Part shown: positions 35,905-46,499 of the stretch, piece after piece
How the letters are laid out: every line of letters begins with the position of its first letter
Position numbering within the stretch: position 1 is the first letter of the stretch
Assembly (NCBI RefSeq): GCF_027943255.1
Contig: NC_072894.1
Coordinates: forward strand, 78,655,601-78,719,600
Length of the DNA stretch: 64,000 nt
Reading direction: 5' to 3'
Source: Anastrepha obliqua
Taxonomy: Eukaryota > Arthropoda > Insecta > Diptera > Tephritidae
Position numbers and translations under genes: made by a program
Notes under the pieces: generated by a model
What the model saw: only the letters and a program-made list of their open reading frames with translations
Database searches by the model: none
What the model was told of the DNA's origin: nothing

Positions 35905-36225
35905 TTAATAAAATAAATAATTGGCGCGTACACTTCTGTTAGGTGTTTGGCCGAGCTCCTCCTCCTATTTGTGGTGTGCGTCTTGGTGTTGTTCCACAAA
36001 TGGAGGGACCTACAGTTTTAAGCCGACTCCGAACGGCAGATATTTTTATGAGGAGCCTTTTCATGGCAGAAATACACTCGGAGGTTTGCCATTGCCTGCC
36101 GAGGGGCGACCGCTATTAGAAAAATGTTTTTATTAATTTTGCTTTCACCGAGATTCGAACCAACGACCTCTCAGTGAATTCCGAATGGTGATCACGCACC
36201 AACCCATTCGGCTACGGCGGCCGTC
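35905..36225 (-). mobile_element. tRNA-derived SINE, complete copy
   Basis: This is the best copy. On the minus strand the head begins near 36225, with A box tagccgaatgggttgg at 36215-36200 and B box ggttcgaatct at 36162-36152. The body carries ttctaatagcggtcgcccc-like sequence, gccattgcc, and aaaatatctgccgttcggag followed by tcggcttaaaactgtaggtc. The 3' end reads ctcggccaaacacctaacag and then gtacgcgccaatta, followed by an AT-rich tail (about 35925-35905). That 3' segment resembles the tail of the RTE-like LINE ending at 11104. Transcription would start at the head from the internal polymerase III promoter. No protein is encoded. Confidence 0.85.
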
Positions 36226-36304
36226 ATGTCAATTAAAAACCAACAACATTTCTGTTGAAAGTTTCCGGTTGTTAATTAGAATGTAGATTTATTGGAAAAA
36301 GTAG

Positions 36305-36498
36305 TCAAGAATTCGACTGATCGAATGGGCCATGTAACTCGTTACCGCGGCGAACATATGCTGGTTATCATATTCAAAATTAAATGCCATGAAATTATCT
36401 ACCATAATACAATAAAAAAACAAAAGAAAAAAAAATAATAATAATGGCAATAGTATTTCTGCTTTATATTATCATTTTAAGTTCTCAAACTCACCCGA
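36305..36498 (+). mobile_element. mariner-like element, 3' end only
   Basis: It begins inside the transposase C-terminus (TDRMGHVTRYRGEHM) and continues with aatgccatgaaattatctac and tatattatcattttaa to a right end ctcacccga before TA at 36499. The same sequence, in the same order, makes the 3' end of the element at 6569-7778, but here without the Helentron-like insertion. Confidence 0.75.
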
Positions 36499-36504
36499 TA
36501 TAAT

Positions 36505-37180
36505 TCCCGCTCACTCCCTTTCTTGAGTGTTCGTGCACATACTCAGGTATCGGACTATAAATTGCATGCTCTTATATGTCGCCATGGCGCACACTGAATA
36601 ATATCTCTGACCGTTTACCTGTCAATCTCCTTTTGACAGCTAGCAAATCTCTGTCGCTCAACAGTTTCCGTTTACTTAAGCGGACAATTTCACTTCTTTG
36701 CGGACAATTTCACTTTGCTGTCCGTGTTGTTGGCGATAATCTGCTGCCCATTGGGGGGGAAATGCTTATTGCTGAAGTCAAAATATTTGCATTTCATTAG
36801 CGAAATTAATAAAATTAAATTAATAAAGGGTGGTCCAAATACATATAACTTTTTGAGTGATGAAAGGTTTTCCACTTAAAATCTCGGCCGTAGGTAAGTA
36901 TCTTAACGAAATGAGTTGATGAATACTTATAATACTCAACAATATTTAAAAAATATTGCAAACCTAAAAATGATAATTTCAAATTTTAAATAATTAAAAA
37001 CAAACTTTTCAATTTTTAATAGCTTCTGCTGAAGTCCGTGAAAGGAGCCCCATCTCTGATGAAAATATATATAAAAATGTTGTCTGTATCTAATCTTGGC
37101 ACTAAGGAACTGTTGTTCGATTGACTGCCATAACAACAAATTATCTTGTACCATTACCTTCACTAAACTTTGTGCGTAAG
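36505..37180. other. no recognised gene
   Basis: No gene is recognised. A local duplication gcggacaatttcact occurs twice at about 36681-36713. Confidence 0.5.
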
Positions 37181-37184
37181 TCTG

Positions 37185-37960
37185 TAAAATTGTAAAAAAA
37201 AATCAAATAAAAAAATTGAAAAAAAAAAAAATAAATAAAAGAATTAAAAAAAAAATAAATGGAAAAAAAAAATAAAAAAATTATAAAAATAAATAAATTG
37301 AAAACAATAATATAATAAAAAATTAAAAAAAATAAAACAAAATATAAAAAAAAAAATTAAAAACTAAAAAGGTTCTATAAAAAAAATTAATAATAAAATA
37401 AATGAAAAAAAAATAAATAAAAAAAAGTAAATAATGGAAAAAATACAAAATGGAAAACAGGAAATAAAAAATAATAAAAAATATAAGAATAAAAAAGAAA
37501 TGGAAAAATTTAGTAACAAAAATTATAAAATAAAAAATTGTGCAAAACACATAAATATCAAAAAAAACAAAAATAATATATTAATAAATTTAAAAAAAGT
37601 ATATTAATAAAATGAAACAAGTTGAAAAAAATAAAAAAAGTTAAAAAAAATTGAAAAAAAGAATAAATGAAAAAATAAGAAAATAAAATAAATAAAAAAA
37701 TTAAAAAATAATAATAGGAAAAAATACAAAATGGAAAATAATAAAAAAAGATAAGAATAAAAACGAAATGGAACAATTGAATAAAAAATAATAATAAAAT
37801 AAAAAATTCAGCAAAACACATAAAAATAAAATTAAAATAAAGTAATAAAATAAAAAAGTGAAAAAGTCGTAAATAGCAAAAAAAAAAATTTTTTTTTGAA
37901 CGAAAACATAAATAAATAAAAACTAAAAGTACACTTGTAAAGAGAATTCATTCCCAACCT
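37185..37960. repeat. extreme A-rich tract with a ~275-bp tandem duplication
   Basis: The plus strand is almost only A and T with a strong A bias. Two parts repeat in the same order: ggaaaaaatacaaaatgg at 37436 and 37718, and gcaaaacacataaa at about 37541 and 37812, an offset of about 270-280 bp. Minus-strand frames here encode phenylalanine/tyrosine/isoleucine runs and are composition artefacts. Confidence 0.8.
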
Positions 37961-37964
37961 AGCA

Positions 37965-38965
37965 AAAACTTTTATTTTTTATTTATTTATTTTTTCGTTA
38001 CAAATATTTTTTTTTTGTTTTGCTACCATGAATGGGATTAAGTGTCCAGCTATTGTTTTGATCGTGTAAAATTTACTTAGATTTTTAATTACCACGTCCC
38101 TTGGGTCACTTCTTTGTTTTTTAAATTGTGAAATACGGCAATTAAACTCCACATTCTATTGAGCCATAAAAGCAGAGTGTCATAAAGTGACTGCAGTGAG
38201 GCACCAACTATGGTTTAAATTAACTAAAACTATTGGCCCCTAAAATAAAAGAGCTAATTGGCATAGAGAACATTTTCCAATTAAACAAGCTCTCCATTAC
38301 ACAAAAACAACGAATGATTAATTACTTTATTATTCTTACTAACTGCTAATTTAAGTAGTTTCCGTTAAAAGAGTCAACCAACCATGGCTGCTTGCACAAC
38401 CGCATGAGAAAAAAATTAAATAAAAATAAGACCTAGAAAAATTGCTGACAATACAAAAAGTAAACATTTTACTCATTTATTTGATTCATTTAATCAGTAA
38501 CTTTTCAACAGCTTAATTTTAGTGTTCATTTAATGAAGCTGAAATTGTTGCGCTTGCATTATTCAATCATCTACGAGTATATATTACTCAAGCGCTTTTA
38601 ACAATACTATTAATATCGGTAATGGAATATGTGACGATAGTCTGGAACCCTCCCTACAGACTCTTTAATGCATATTATACAACGTATACTTTACCGTATA
38701 TCTGAACTTAGATCTTTAGTTGTAATTTAACTCATTTCTCAATACATATTTTAACTTATAATTAACGCGATACTTCATCGTATGATTTATTGTAGACTTG
38801 ACTTTTGTCTTTTCACGGATACTTAAACGTCTATCATAAAGCATAACTTAGCATGTACTGCTATTTAACCCATATTTTATCGTATAGCTTTGCGTATAAA
38901 CTTGTATTTTACTACATAACTTAACGCATACATTTAAAGTATACTTTTATCCTAACTAGTATATA
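37965..38965. other. no gene; quasi-repetitive CGTATA/TTAACG region
   Basis: The first part is plain AT-rich DNA. From about 38650 to 38960 the words cgtata, taacttaacg and tatttta recur at irregular spacing, and a similar composition resumes after the maT element at 40210-40430. It may be a decayed tandem array into which maT inserted. Confidence 0.4.
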
Positions 38966-38971
38966 TTCTTA

Positions 38972-40201
38972 GTCTTGCCATAAATCCTGTGACAAATTTT
39001 ACAATGCAGAAAAAAGTTCCGTTATTTTTGTTTTTATTTGTATACATTGTCTACTCATAAATTATATTCTGTTTCGTGGAAAATGGAGTGGGGAACTGAG
39101 GAAAATCGCACTGCAGTGATTACCCTTCAAAAGTGTGGTAAAGGTGCAAGTGAGATTTACGAATTGCTGAAAAAAATTAATATTTCGAGAATGTTTGTTT
39201 ACCGCACACGATCAATCGTTTTTCGCAAACGTCTGAAGTGTCAGACAGAAAAAGAAGTGGTCGTCCTCGCGTGGTTCGAACAAGCGCAACCATAAAAGCC
39301 GTTCGAGAAAGAACTCCCAGAAATCCCCTTAGAAACAGAAAATCATGCCCAGAGAAATGAATGTATCGACTAGTTCCATGTAAGGACTAATTAGAGATGC
39401 TTTCCATATGAAAATCTTCCGTCGCTTAACTGGTCAGTTGAAGAAAATTAGACAGCTCGAAAATCAGCTTCTTCGGTGGCACGCGATCAACGCATGTAAA
39501 TATTCTTTTCACAGATAAGAAAATGTTCATTGTTGAAGAAGTTTTTAATAAGCAAAACGAAAAAATCTGCACCAAAACTTCTAAAGACGTTGTTCTAAGT
39601 GTTCAGCGTGGCCACCATCCAGTCGGTGGGAGTCTCTTGTAAAGGCATTACAGCTCTTCATTTCTGCGGAGAAGAGGTTAAGACTGGTGCAAAAGTGTAC
39701 CAGGAGTATGTCTTAGAAGGCGTGGTGAAGTCGTTGAGCAGTACTCTCTTCAATGGAGAGTGTTGGATCTTCCAGAAAAATTCACCTTCAGCTCATAAGG
39801 CAAAAACCATACAGCAGTGACTAAAAAACAATATTCCGCTGTTCATAGCCGCAAAATATTGGCCGTCTCCAAGTCCAGATCTGAATCCATTGGACTACGA
39901 TTTGTGGGCAGAATTGGAGAACCTGTCCTGAGGAAGACTTCTCAGATTCAGGAAGAGTCTCAAACAATCTTTGGTACGAGCAGCGACGTGAATATCCATG
40001 AAAACCGTGCGTGCTATGCTACAATGGCTAAATGGTTTAATAGTTTGCAGGCTTGCGTGAATGTGAATGGTGACTATTTCCAATAAAAATTAGAATTTTT
40101 TTTTTAATATTAACATTATTAAATAAAACTAATTTTAGTAAAAAAATATTAATATTTCATATCTATAACGGACTTAACGTGTTACAGAACTTTGGTAGGA
40201 C
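38972..40201 (+). mobile_element. maT-type (DD37D) mariner relative, full length
   Basis: The left end, gtcttgccataaatcctgtg at 38972, follows TA. The right end, ending ctttggtaggac at 40201 and followed by TA, is its imperfect inverted partner. At 1230 bp, the length is that of an autonomous element. The transposase starts with MEWGTEENRTAVITLQKCGK at 39082 and is readable in pieces to a C-terminus at about 40085. The spacing between the second and third catalytic positions fits DD37D. Frameshifts and stops are frequent, so it is inactive. A second member lies at 62.9-63.4 kb. Confidence 0.85.
39082..40086 (+). pseudogene. maT transposase, inactivated
   Basis: The N-terminal helix-turn-helix part (KGASEIYELLKKINISRMFV) is followed by frameshifted linker sequence. 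The catalytic core is readable from KGITALHFCGEEVKTGAKVY onward (39600-39820). The second-aspartate block, QQDSAPAH in relatives, is QKNSPSAH here with the N codon at 39778-39780, so the metal-binding residue is lost. The third block SPDLNPLDYDLWAELE is intact at about 39874-39920 in another frame. The C-terminus reads WFNSLQACVNVNGDYFQ. Confidence 0.85.
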
Positions 40202-40209
40202 TAAGTATA

Positions 40210-41436
40210 TAGCATAACACAATTTTTGGCATACTTTTTGGCGTGTGCATCGTCTTATGCTAATGAAAGCTTAATGATAGACGTACACTTTAATTTAATG
40301 TACGGCTTAATGAATGTATTAATAGAAAGAATGCATTGTTTGCCATATATGTATTTTACTTTATGACTCAATTTATTCATCTTTACGTTAAGACATACCT
40401 TAACGCAACACTTAGCGCATCCACCTTACAATAGTCATTTAACAGCCCGATTCTGTAACCATTGACAATATGGGTTGTTAAAAATTATGGATTCCCATTA
40501 ATCATTCCGGAACTGATGATTTTTAGCGAATTCGAGTTCAGCGCTTTGTGGCGTGGTGTAAGCTTCGGTTCAGCTAGTCTATTTTGATATCTGAAATTCG
40601 AATTTTCACTCAAAATTTGCTGTATTCTTCTCTTCGTAACATTGAGAGGTAGTTCACATCTAATTTAGTTAGGACTGATATTTTTATTGACAGCCAAACG
40701 TTTTATCTCTCTGTTACACCTGTCGTCAATCTTAGACTTCGGACCAGTTCTTTTAACTTTTCCATATCCAACAGGACTTTTCAGAAAGTTGTGAGTGGTA
40801 TTTTTATTTGATTTACTTTTAGCGCTATTTTGAGAACTGAGACTCCCGATTCACCATAAAAATATCACTCAGTTGCCACAATACGAAATAAAATTTTAAC
40901 GGAAGCACCTGTTGTCCCTTGCATACATTTATATACTTACATATACATGAAAAGTCAGTTCAAGGAAACATTATGCAGCCATTTTAGAATAAAAATTATG
41001 AAGTTGGTTTATCCGATATATTTAGCTATATTATTTCGCTTGATTTATATTCACCATAAGAAAAACTGACGACAGTAGCAACCAGAGGTTTTAGACTTCG
41101 CTTGTAATTTATTTAAGTATTTGCAAGCTGAATGAAAAATGAAATCAAAATTAGAATTTCTCGGAAGTGGAGTACTCTTAACGTAATAAATCTGGTTGTC
41201 GCATAGCTTTTTGTTGATCTGGTTGTTAAAATGTTAGAATTATCATTTTCTCATATTTCTCTATTTCAGTACGTACTATTTACACTATTAAACCACTCTC
41301 ACCGCTTTACAAATCCCACTTTTCGTCGATGTGATCTTATATGTATGTAAGTATCTATGATATGCGGTTGTCATGAAAATTTATCTGAGTTTATAATACT
41401 TATACTGCATCACCATTCTTACCACATACATGTGTA
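40210..41436. other. no recognised gene
   Basis: Up to about 40430 the sequence continues the quasi-repetitive acgtata/cttaacg pattern seen before the maT element. The rest shows nothing. Confidence 0.45.
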
Positions 41437-41440
41437 CATA

Positions 41441-42637
41441 CATTCTGTTAAAAAAATATCGGAAATTGTTCATTTAAAAAGCGCTCGTTACACATACAAG
41501 TATGTCAACAGTTTTTGTTTTCCTGGAATGTTGATACAACTGACCTCTATAGTGTCGCACAGTTTGGGCGTGATCTGTCAATTACAAGTAGCTTGTTTTT
41601 GGCATTTAATTATATCAGTCAACGGCAGGTGTCCTTTGCGATTTTCACTATGGATAAATATATCGAACAAAGAATTTGCCCTAAGATTTGTGTTTTAAAC
41701 GGGAATCGTTGAAAATGTTGCAGAAAGCCTATGGCGAGTGTACTTTATCACAACCACGGGTCTACGCGTGGTGTAAGGCTTTTGCAAACCATCATTTAAG
41801 TTTGAGGGAGGTAGATCGTGACCTTAGCTTGTTTTACGAATGAATTGAGCATGAGACGCGTGACTGCTCGACTCGTTCCTTGAGAGTTGAATTTCTTTCA
41901 AAAAATTCATCGCAAGAAGGTGGCTGAAGACATGCTTGATCAAGAGAATTCGGAACCAACGTTTATCCAGCGCATCATTGCATCATAACAGGTGATGAGA
42001 CGTGGGTATATGAGTTTGATATGCAAACCAGTCAGCAGGCAGCTGAATGGCGCCATCCACATGAGCCCAAACCCAAAAAACCACGTCAAAGTCGGCGAAA
42101 GTCATGCCTCTCGTTTTCTTTGATTATCATGGTGTTGTGCACTCGGAATTCCGGAACTCGTTCCAAATGGTTCTACGGTAAACGAAGATATTATCTGGAA
42201 GTTATGTGACGTTTGAGGGAGAAAATGCGTAGGAAACGGCCCAATTCGTGGAAAAAAAACTCATGGATCTTGCACCATGATAACGCACCATCTCACAAGG
42301 CTCATAGTGTGAACATTTTTTGACCAAAATCTCAAGAAATGTCATCGAACAACCACCGTATTCACTGGAGTTAGCCTCCTGTGCTTTTTTCCTTTCCCCA
42401 AGACTTAAATTTCCTTTCCGTGGACGCCGCTTTGAGTCCATAGAGGCCATTAGGGAGGATTCGCTGAAGGATCTGAAAAGATCTCTCCAGACGCGTTTAA
42501 AAAGTGCTTTGATGACTGGACTAATTGTGTGTATTGCTCCGAATGGAGCCTATTTTTAAGGCGGCATGTAAATTTTGATGATTAAACAATTATTTTGCGT
42601 TTTATTAAACAATTCCCGGCACTTTTTTTACAGAATG
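41441..42637 (+). mobile_element. mariner element, full length, inactive
   Basis: The left repeat, cattctgttaaaaaaatatc at 41441, and the inverted right repeat at 42610-42637 agree at 23 of 28 positions, and both are flanked by TA. The 1197-bp length is normal for mariner. The transposase begins with MDKYIEQRIC at about 41650 and can be followed across frames to the family C-terminus at about 42560. The element is broken by several stops and frameshifts. Confidence 0.9.
41650..42560 (+). pseudogene. mariner transposase, inactivated
   Basis: Readable blocks in order are MLQKAYGECTLSQPRVYAW (first DNA-binding part), IITGDETWVYEFD with the first catalytic aspartate (about 41990), WRHPHEPKPKKPRQSRRK, NEDIIWKL-type sequence, and NSWILHHDNAPSHKAH with the second aspartate (42272). 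The third block, PCDFF in relatives, is SCAFF at about 42380, so the third catalytic aspartate is an alanine. The end reads KKCFDDW in a shifted frame. The part after the first DNA-binding region is shortened. Confidence 0.85.
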
Positions 42638-42639
42638 TA

Positions 42640-43600
42640 TACTTACATATAATATTCTTAAACCATTTTGCAATTGTACGCATTATGCAAAATTTACAAG
42701 CTACGCTGTCAACTGCATCCTTACCCGATTCAACTGCTCTGCGTTACCAATGCGGTTAGCCGCATGCAATACTTCTCCCTATTTTCATACCATTGACGAA
42801 TCAAACATTTTGTATTTGTTATGCAACCGCAACCACAATCCGACAAAAAAAAAAACATGTTTAAACAATACTGAGAAGGTAGGCGTCGCTTTTGCGTTCT
42901 CGGTAGCTGCTTGCTTTTATAGAGACAAGAGCTTTGAATTGAAAGCGAAATAAATATGAATGCGAAACAGAAAATAAAACTCAAAAGAATATTTTTCAAA
43001 AAAAGCAAGAATGAAAATGAATGAATTTATGGGAAGCAGTTGACTTTCTATTGAAATCTCATGAAAGTGCGTACATTTGAAATGGAAGTGAATTACATTG
43101 ACGCAGGTCGGAAAATGCACTCAAGTGTTAAAGAAAACATTAGCGTTAGAGGAAATAAAAAACTAGTGAAAGAGTAGAGACGAGGCGAAGAGTGGAGACA
43201 GTGAAGGGGTCTGTAGTGTTGCGGGTGCTGGAAATAGATGCATTTGTAAGTGCATAAATCAACAATGTATCGCAAGAAAATTGCATCTTGAAAATTCACT
43301 GTAATTTGGTTCATTGAAACGCATTTTTTATTGTTCCGCAGTTTAGTTTGTTACAATAGAGTTTCAAACGTTTCTGGAAAATGTAGAATGAAGTGTTAGC
43401 TACGTGTTTCGCTTTAATGGGGAATTTTTTCCGTTCGTGATAAAGTCGCTAGAGCTTTTCTAAAATGGGCAGCTTTGAGTTGCTGTTTTTTAATTCGATA
43501 GGCATCTGTTTACTGCCATACATATATATTTATTTACATATGTTGTAGAGGTCTACAATTTATTTTTGGTAAATAATATACATATATCAAATGTCTTCAG
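42640..43600. other. no recognised gene
   Basis: Overlapping frames on both strands at 42730-43310 have no family resemblance. Nothing else is seen. Confidence 0.5.
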
Positions 43601-43604
43601 GGTG

Positions 43605-44275
43605 CTCGCTTATGTTGATGTTGTTGTTGTTGTAGCACTACATTGAGTCTGGTCAGTGCGGTGTAACGGTAAGCCGAGCAAACATGCTATTTCGACGAGT
43701 TGGGTCCAGAGTGTAAGAGTTTAAGAGAGCATGTGAATAAGTGGTTGGTATCGTGCGGCGTACCTTTACATGCGGGACATATATTGAGTATGTCGGGGTC
43801 GGTTCTCTAGGAGGTTAACCGGCTACAATTAGTAATTAAGTCAAAATTACGCGAGCCTCACGAGACAGCTGAAGCTTTTCGTCTGGAATGGGTAGGCAGT
43901 TGAACTCCGATGATGGCATTCGGTCGTCGGTAGTTTTGGAAGGTGGTAGGAGACTCCCGACAAAAAGCGTTAAATGTCTGTCTGTATACTGTTCGACCCA
44001 GCGATTGTACTCAGGTTTGGTTCTGGATCTCATCAGAAGAGATGCCTTCTGACTCGCCTGAGAGGTGGTTCAGGCTGTAGGACGTGTCTGAAAGTGTGAT
44101 TCCTGTGGTAACAACACAACAGGAATTGCCCTGCTGATCATTTTACTGTGCTCCTTAACCGGGAACATGGAAGCCTCGCTGTGAAGGTAGTGCAGGGGAG
44201 ACATCAGGGAGCATCCCGTGTCTGTTCTGATGTCGATTCTTCTGCTGAAATTTTCAATGATATTTGGGCGTAAAA
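43605..44275 (-). mobile_element. Jockey-like LINE, 3' portion with (CAA)n tail
   Basis: On the minus strand it starts in the C-terminal part of a LINE polyprotein (LHSEASMFPVKEHSKMIS, about 44205). It continues through MRSRTKPEYNRWVEQYTDRH (44033 onward) to EKLQLSREARVIL, then in other frames CPACKGTPHDTNHLFTC, the cysteine/histidine block found near the end of such polyproteins. The 3' end is a (caa)n stretch at about 43625-43610. Reverse transcriptase is missing, so it is a 5'-truncated copy. Shorter 3' ends of the same kind occur at 20.0 kb and inside the mariner at 51.7 kb. Confidence 0.7.
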
Positions 44276-44279
44276 AAAG

Positions 44280-45450
44280 TATGCATATGTACATATGTAT
44301 ATATTTAAAACAAATGAGCGCGAAAGCCTGGCGCATGTTGCCGAGATGTTCCGGGAAATCGTATTTGGTTCGTTTTAATTCATACTCGTTATAATCGTTA
44401 ATCCTACTAAACAAAATTACTTTAATATGTAATTTAATTTATTCCATAATTTCCAGAGCCCGCATGCGAATTATTTACGTTTGGAGTATAAACTAGCAAA
44501 CTAACTAGTTTTGTAAGTTATATATATTTAAAATATTGTATTTATTCCCAAATCTACGCATTTATTGTGTTTTAAAATTCAATTAAATTTTGCTATTTTC
44601 AACCCTTTTACGCGCAGACATTTGTCATATAATGTCCGTTTAATCCTTTCAAAACCGTCGGGAACTATGTACATATGTACATATATGCCACTGATAACAA
44701 CAACATCAACAACAACGATTACATTTCTCACACTTTAGTTGGAAAATCCTCAACAGTTCAGCGAACTTTGGCTGTACGCTCACCTCAGCTCTTCGTATCT
44801 CATTGTAGTGACACACAGCTGCCTTCTGCGCCCAATCAGCACAACAACTCGTCCCACCCACGCAATTCAATTTAACTCACTTGTACGCGCCGTTCACTCG
44901 TTTGCTATTCGTTAATCTGCCTGTCGGCAATGGCTGCAAAAGTCATTAGTGGCTCGCATTCTCGCCGGTGCGTTTGGGGCCAATGTCAGCCGTTAGTGGC
45001 AGCAGCAATAGGCAGTGGGAAAAGCATTAACTTAGGTTATGTCAGCGGCCGCGGTAACGGTTGTTGCTTCGCTCCTCTACACTGTGCTTTGAGCCGTTGA
45101 AGATTCGCTGACTTGTTGAACTGTGCGCTTCGCTATAGTCAGAAATATCATTTGAAATTATTTATGAAACTGCTGAGTGTTGCATATAATTAAAATGTGG
45201 CAACGGGGCAGATCGGAGTGAGTGCGATGGTGGTTAGGTTGGGCACGCTTCTGAAATTGCATTAATTTAATTAAATTTGTCATTGTTTTAGTAATTTTAT
45301 GACTTTCATTATTTTAGTTTAGAATATTTAATTATTTTTTATTTTTGTGCATTTTGTATAAAAACCTTTTAAACCGATTAAGATTTTGAAAATAAAAACA
45401 CTTTATGTACTACATAAAGTTGTAGATACAAATATACAGATATTTATTTA
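44280..45450. other. unique sequence with a GC-rich island
   Basis: From about 44740 to 45240 the sequence is clearly richer in G and C than its neighbours, with words such as gcggccgcggtaac and tcgccggtgcgtttgg. There is no long frame and no transposon signature. It could be a promoter, enhancer or untranslated exon of a gene outside the window. This is a guess from composition. Confidence 0.4.
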
Positions 45451-45564
45451 TATACTAGCGTACCCTCGCCCGCTTCGCTAGACGATAAATTCAATGATTT
45501 GCTGAAAGAGAATAAAATTAATACGAAACAAAGCAAATTCTTTGATACAATTTCATTCGAACTT

Positions 45565-46480
45565 TATTGTAACACTTTTTGGTAGAGAACGTTTTTGGTT
45601 TTTTCATCTTTGGCGTGAATAATGACGATGGTTTGCTAACTCGTGAGAAAAAATTGGGTATTCTAAATTAATACCGCACATTTGTAGAGACTGTCCTTGC
45701 GCCTTATTAATTCTCATAGCGAAGGCAAGGCGAATAGGGAACTGCAAACATTTGTAATCAAATGGTAAACCCGTCGGAATCAGTGATCTTCTCCTTTGTA
45801 CTTCCCTTTCAAAATTGTTGCTTCGATAACGTTACCCATTAGCTTCTTCACAGCAAGTCTGGTACCGTTGCAAAGTCGTGACACATTAATATCAATCGGT
45901 GCTCCAATTTTTAATCGTAAATTATGAGGTGGTAAGCCTGGCAAATCGAATGAGTTTAAGAATTCAGTTGGATAATTTACGACCTCATCTTGATCAGTAA
46001 ACGAATCATGGAGCATGTAAACGAAGAAGCTAGGAGCATCCTTAGTAACCCGTGCCCAGTTCGAAGATTAAAGAGGAAAAAACCACATGAACTTGCTGGC
46101 TATTAACAGAAAATAAGAAATATTGTTTGTAATTTCTTTTTATCAATTGTAATTTATTTTCGAATCAAACTGCTCGTTAGTTTCTGAACTAGTTGTAGTG
46201 TAATTAAGCATTGTAATTTACTTATTATGTTTGAAATAAAAGAAAAAAAAAAATCTTGATCAGTAATAGTGTCCATTGACTTATACGCAACTATGTCACC
46301 AGGTATTTGATCTAAAATAGCTGAATTTATATCATTGACGTCCTTATTTTTCCCAGCTAAAATTGCTCTTTCGCTGAGTCAATCATGGTTTTTGTAATGT
46401 TGAACTATGTTTGGAAATACACTCTGTATCAATGCCGCTTTAGACTGTGCAAAAGGGCAGAAATTGTTAGGCAATGTTAT
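45565..46480 (-). pseudogene. Helitron PIF1-like helicase C-terminus
   Basis: Reading on the minus strand: ALIQSVFPNI-like sequence near 46430, then NKDVNDINSAILDQIPGDI, VAYKSMDTITDQD (to 46255), then after the insertion EVVNYPTEFLNSFDLPGLPP, NLRLKIGAPIDINVSRLCNG, TRLAVKKLMGNVIEATIL and, across a frameshift, FPIRLAFAMRINKAQGQSLQ. The last is helicase motif V/VI sequence. Next to motif VI, the residues before SRVSKPSSLF are deleted. The end reads NVLYQKVLQ and stop near 45570. Normal helicases of this type unwind DNA during rolling-circle transposition; this one is defunct. Confidence 0.8.
46001..46252 (+). mobile_element. retroposed LINE tail with 14-bp target duplication
   Basis: The block splits the Helitron helicase and is bounded by the perfect direct repeat atcttgatcagtaa at 45987-46000 and 46253-46266. 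It ends in an A-rich tail (aaataaaagaaaaaaaaaaa) on the plus strand. The first 100 bp encode VNEEARSILSNPCPVRRLKR followed by KKPHELAGY and a stop, which looks like the extreme C-terminus of a Jockey-type reverse transcriptase protein; the rest is 3' UTR. Duplication, poly-A and 5' truncation together are the signature of target-primed reverse transcription. Confidence 0.85.
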
Positions 46481-46499
46481 CATTCCTGTTGTTTTTGAA

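Larger units (their letters stand above)
45455..46490 (-). mobile_element. Helitron 3' part with terminus, split by a retroposed insertion
   Basis: The minus strand encodes the end of a PIF1-type Helitron helicase and then ends in a structure typical of Helitron 3' termini. A hairpin with ctagcg/cgctag arms (45481-45476 and 45460-45455) is followed by termination at CTAG, with T as the next base. Helitrons end in CTRR after a hairpin and insert between A and T. The helicase part is interrupted between 46001 and 46252 by an unrelated insertion. The 5' part of the element, upstream of 46490, is missing and replaced by tandem repeats. Confidence 0.75.

Noticed and set aside
37323..37821. Two minus-strand frames encoding phenylalanine- and isoleucine-rich peptides like membrane proteins
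   Set aside because: They lie in the A-rich tract and only reflect its composition.
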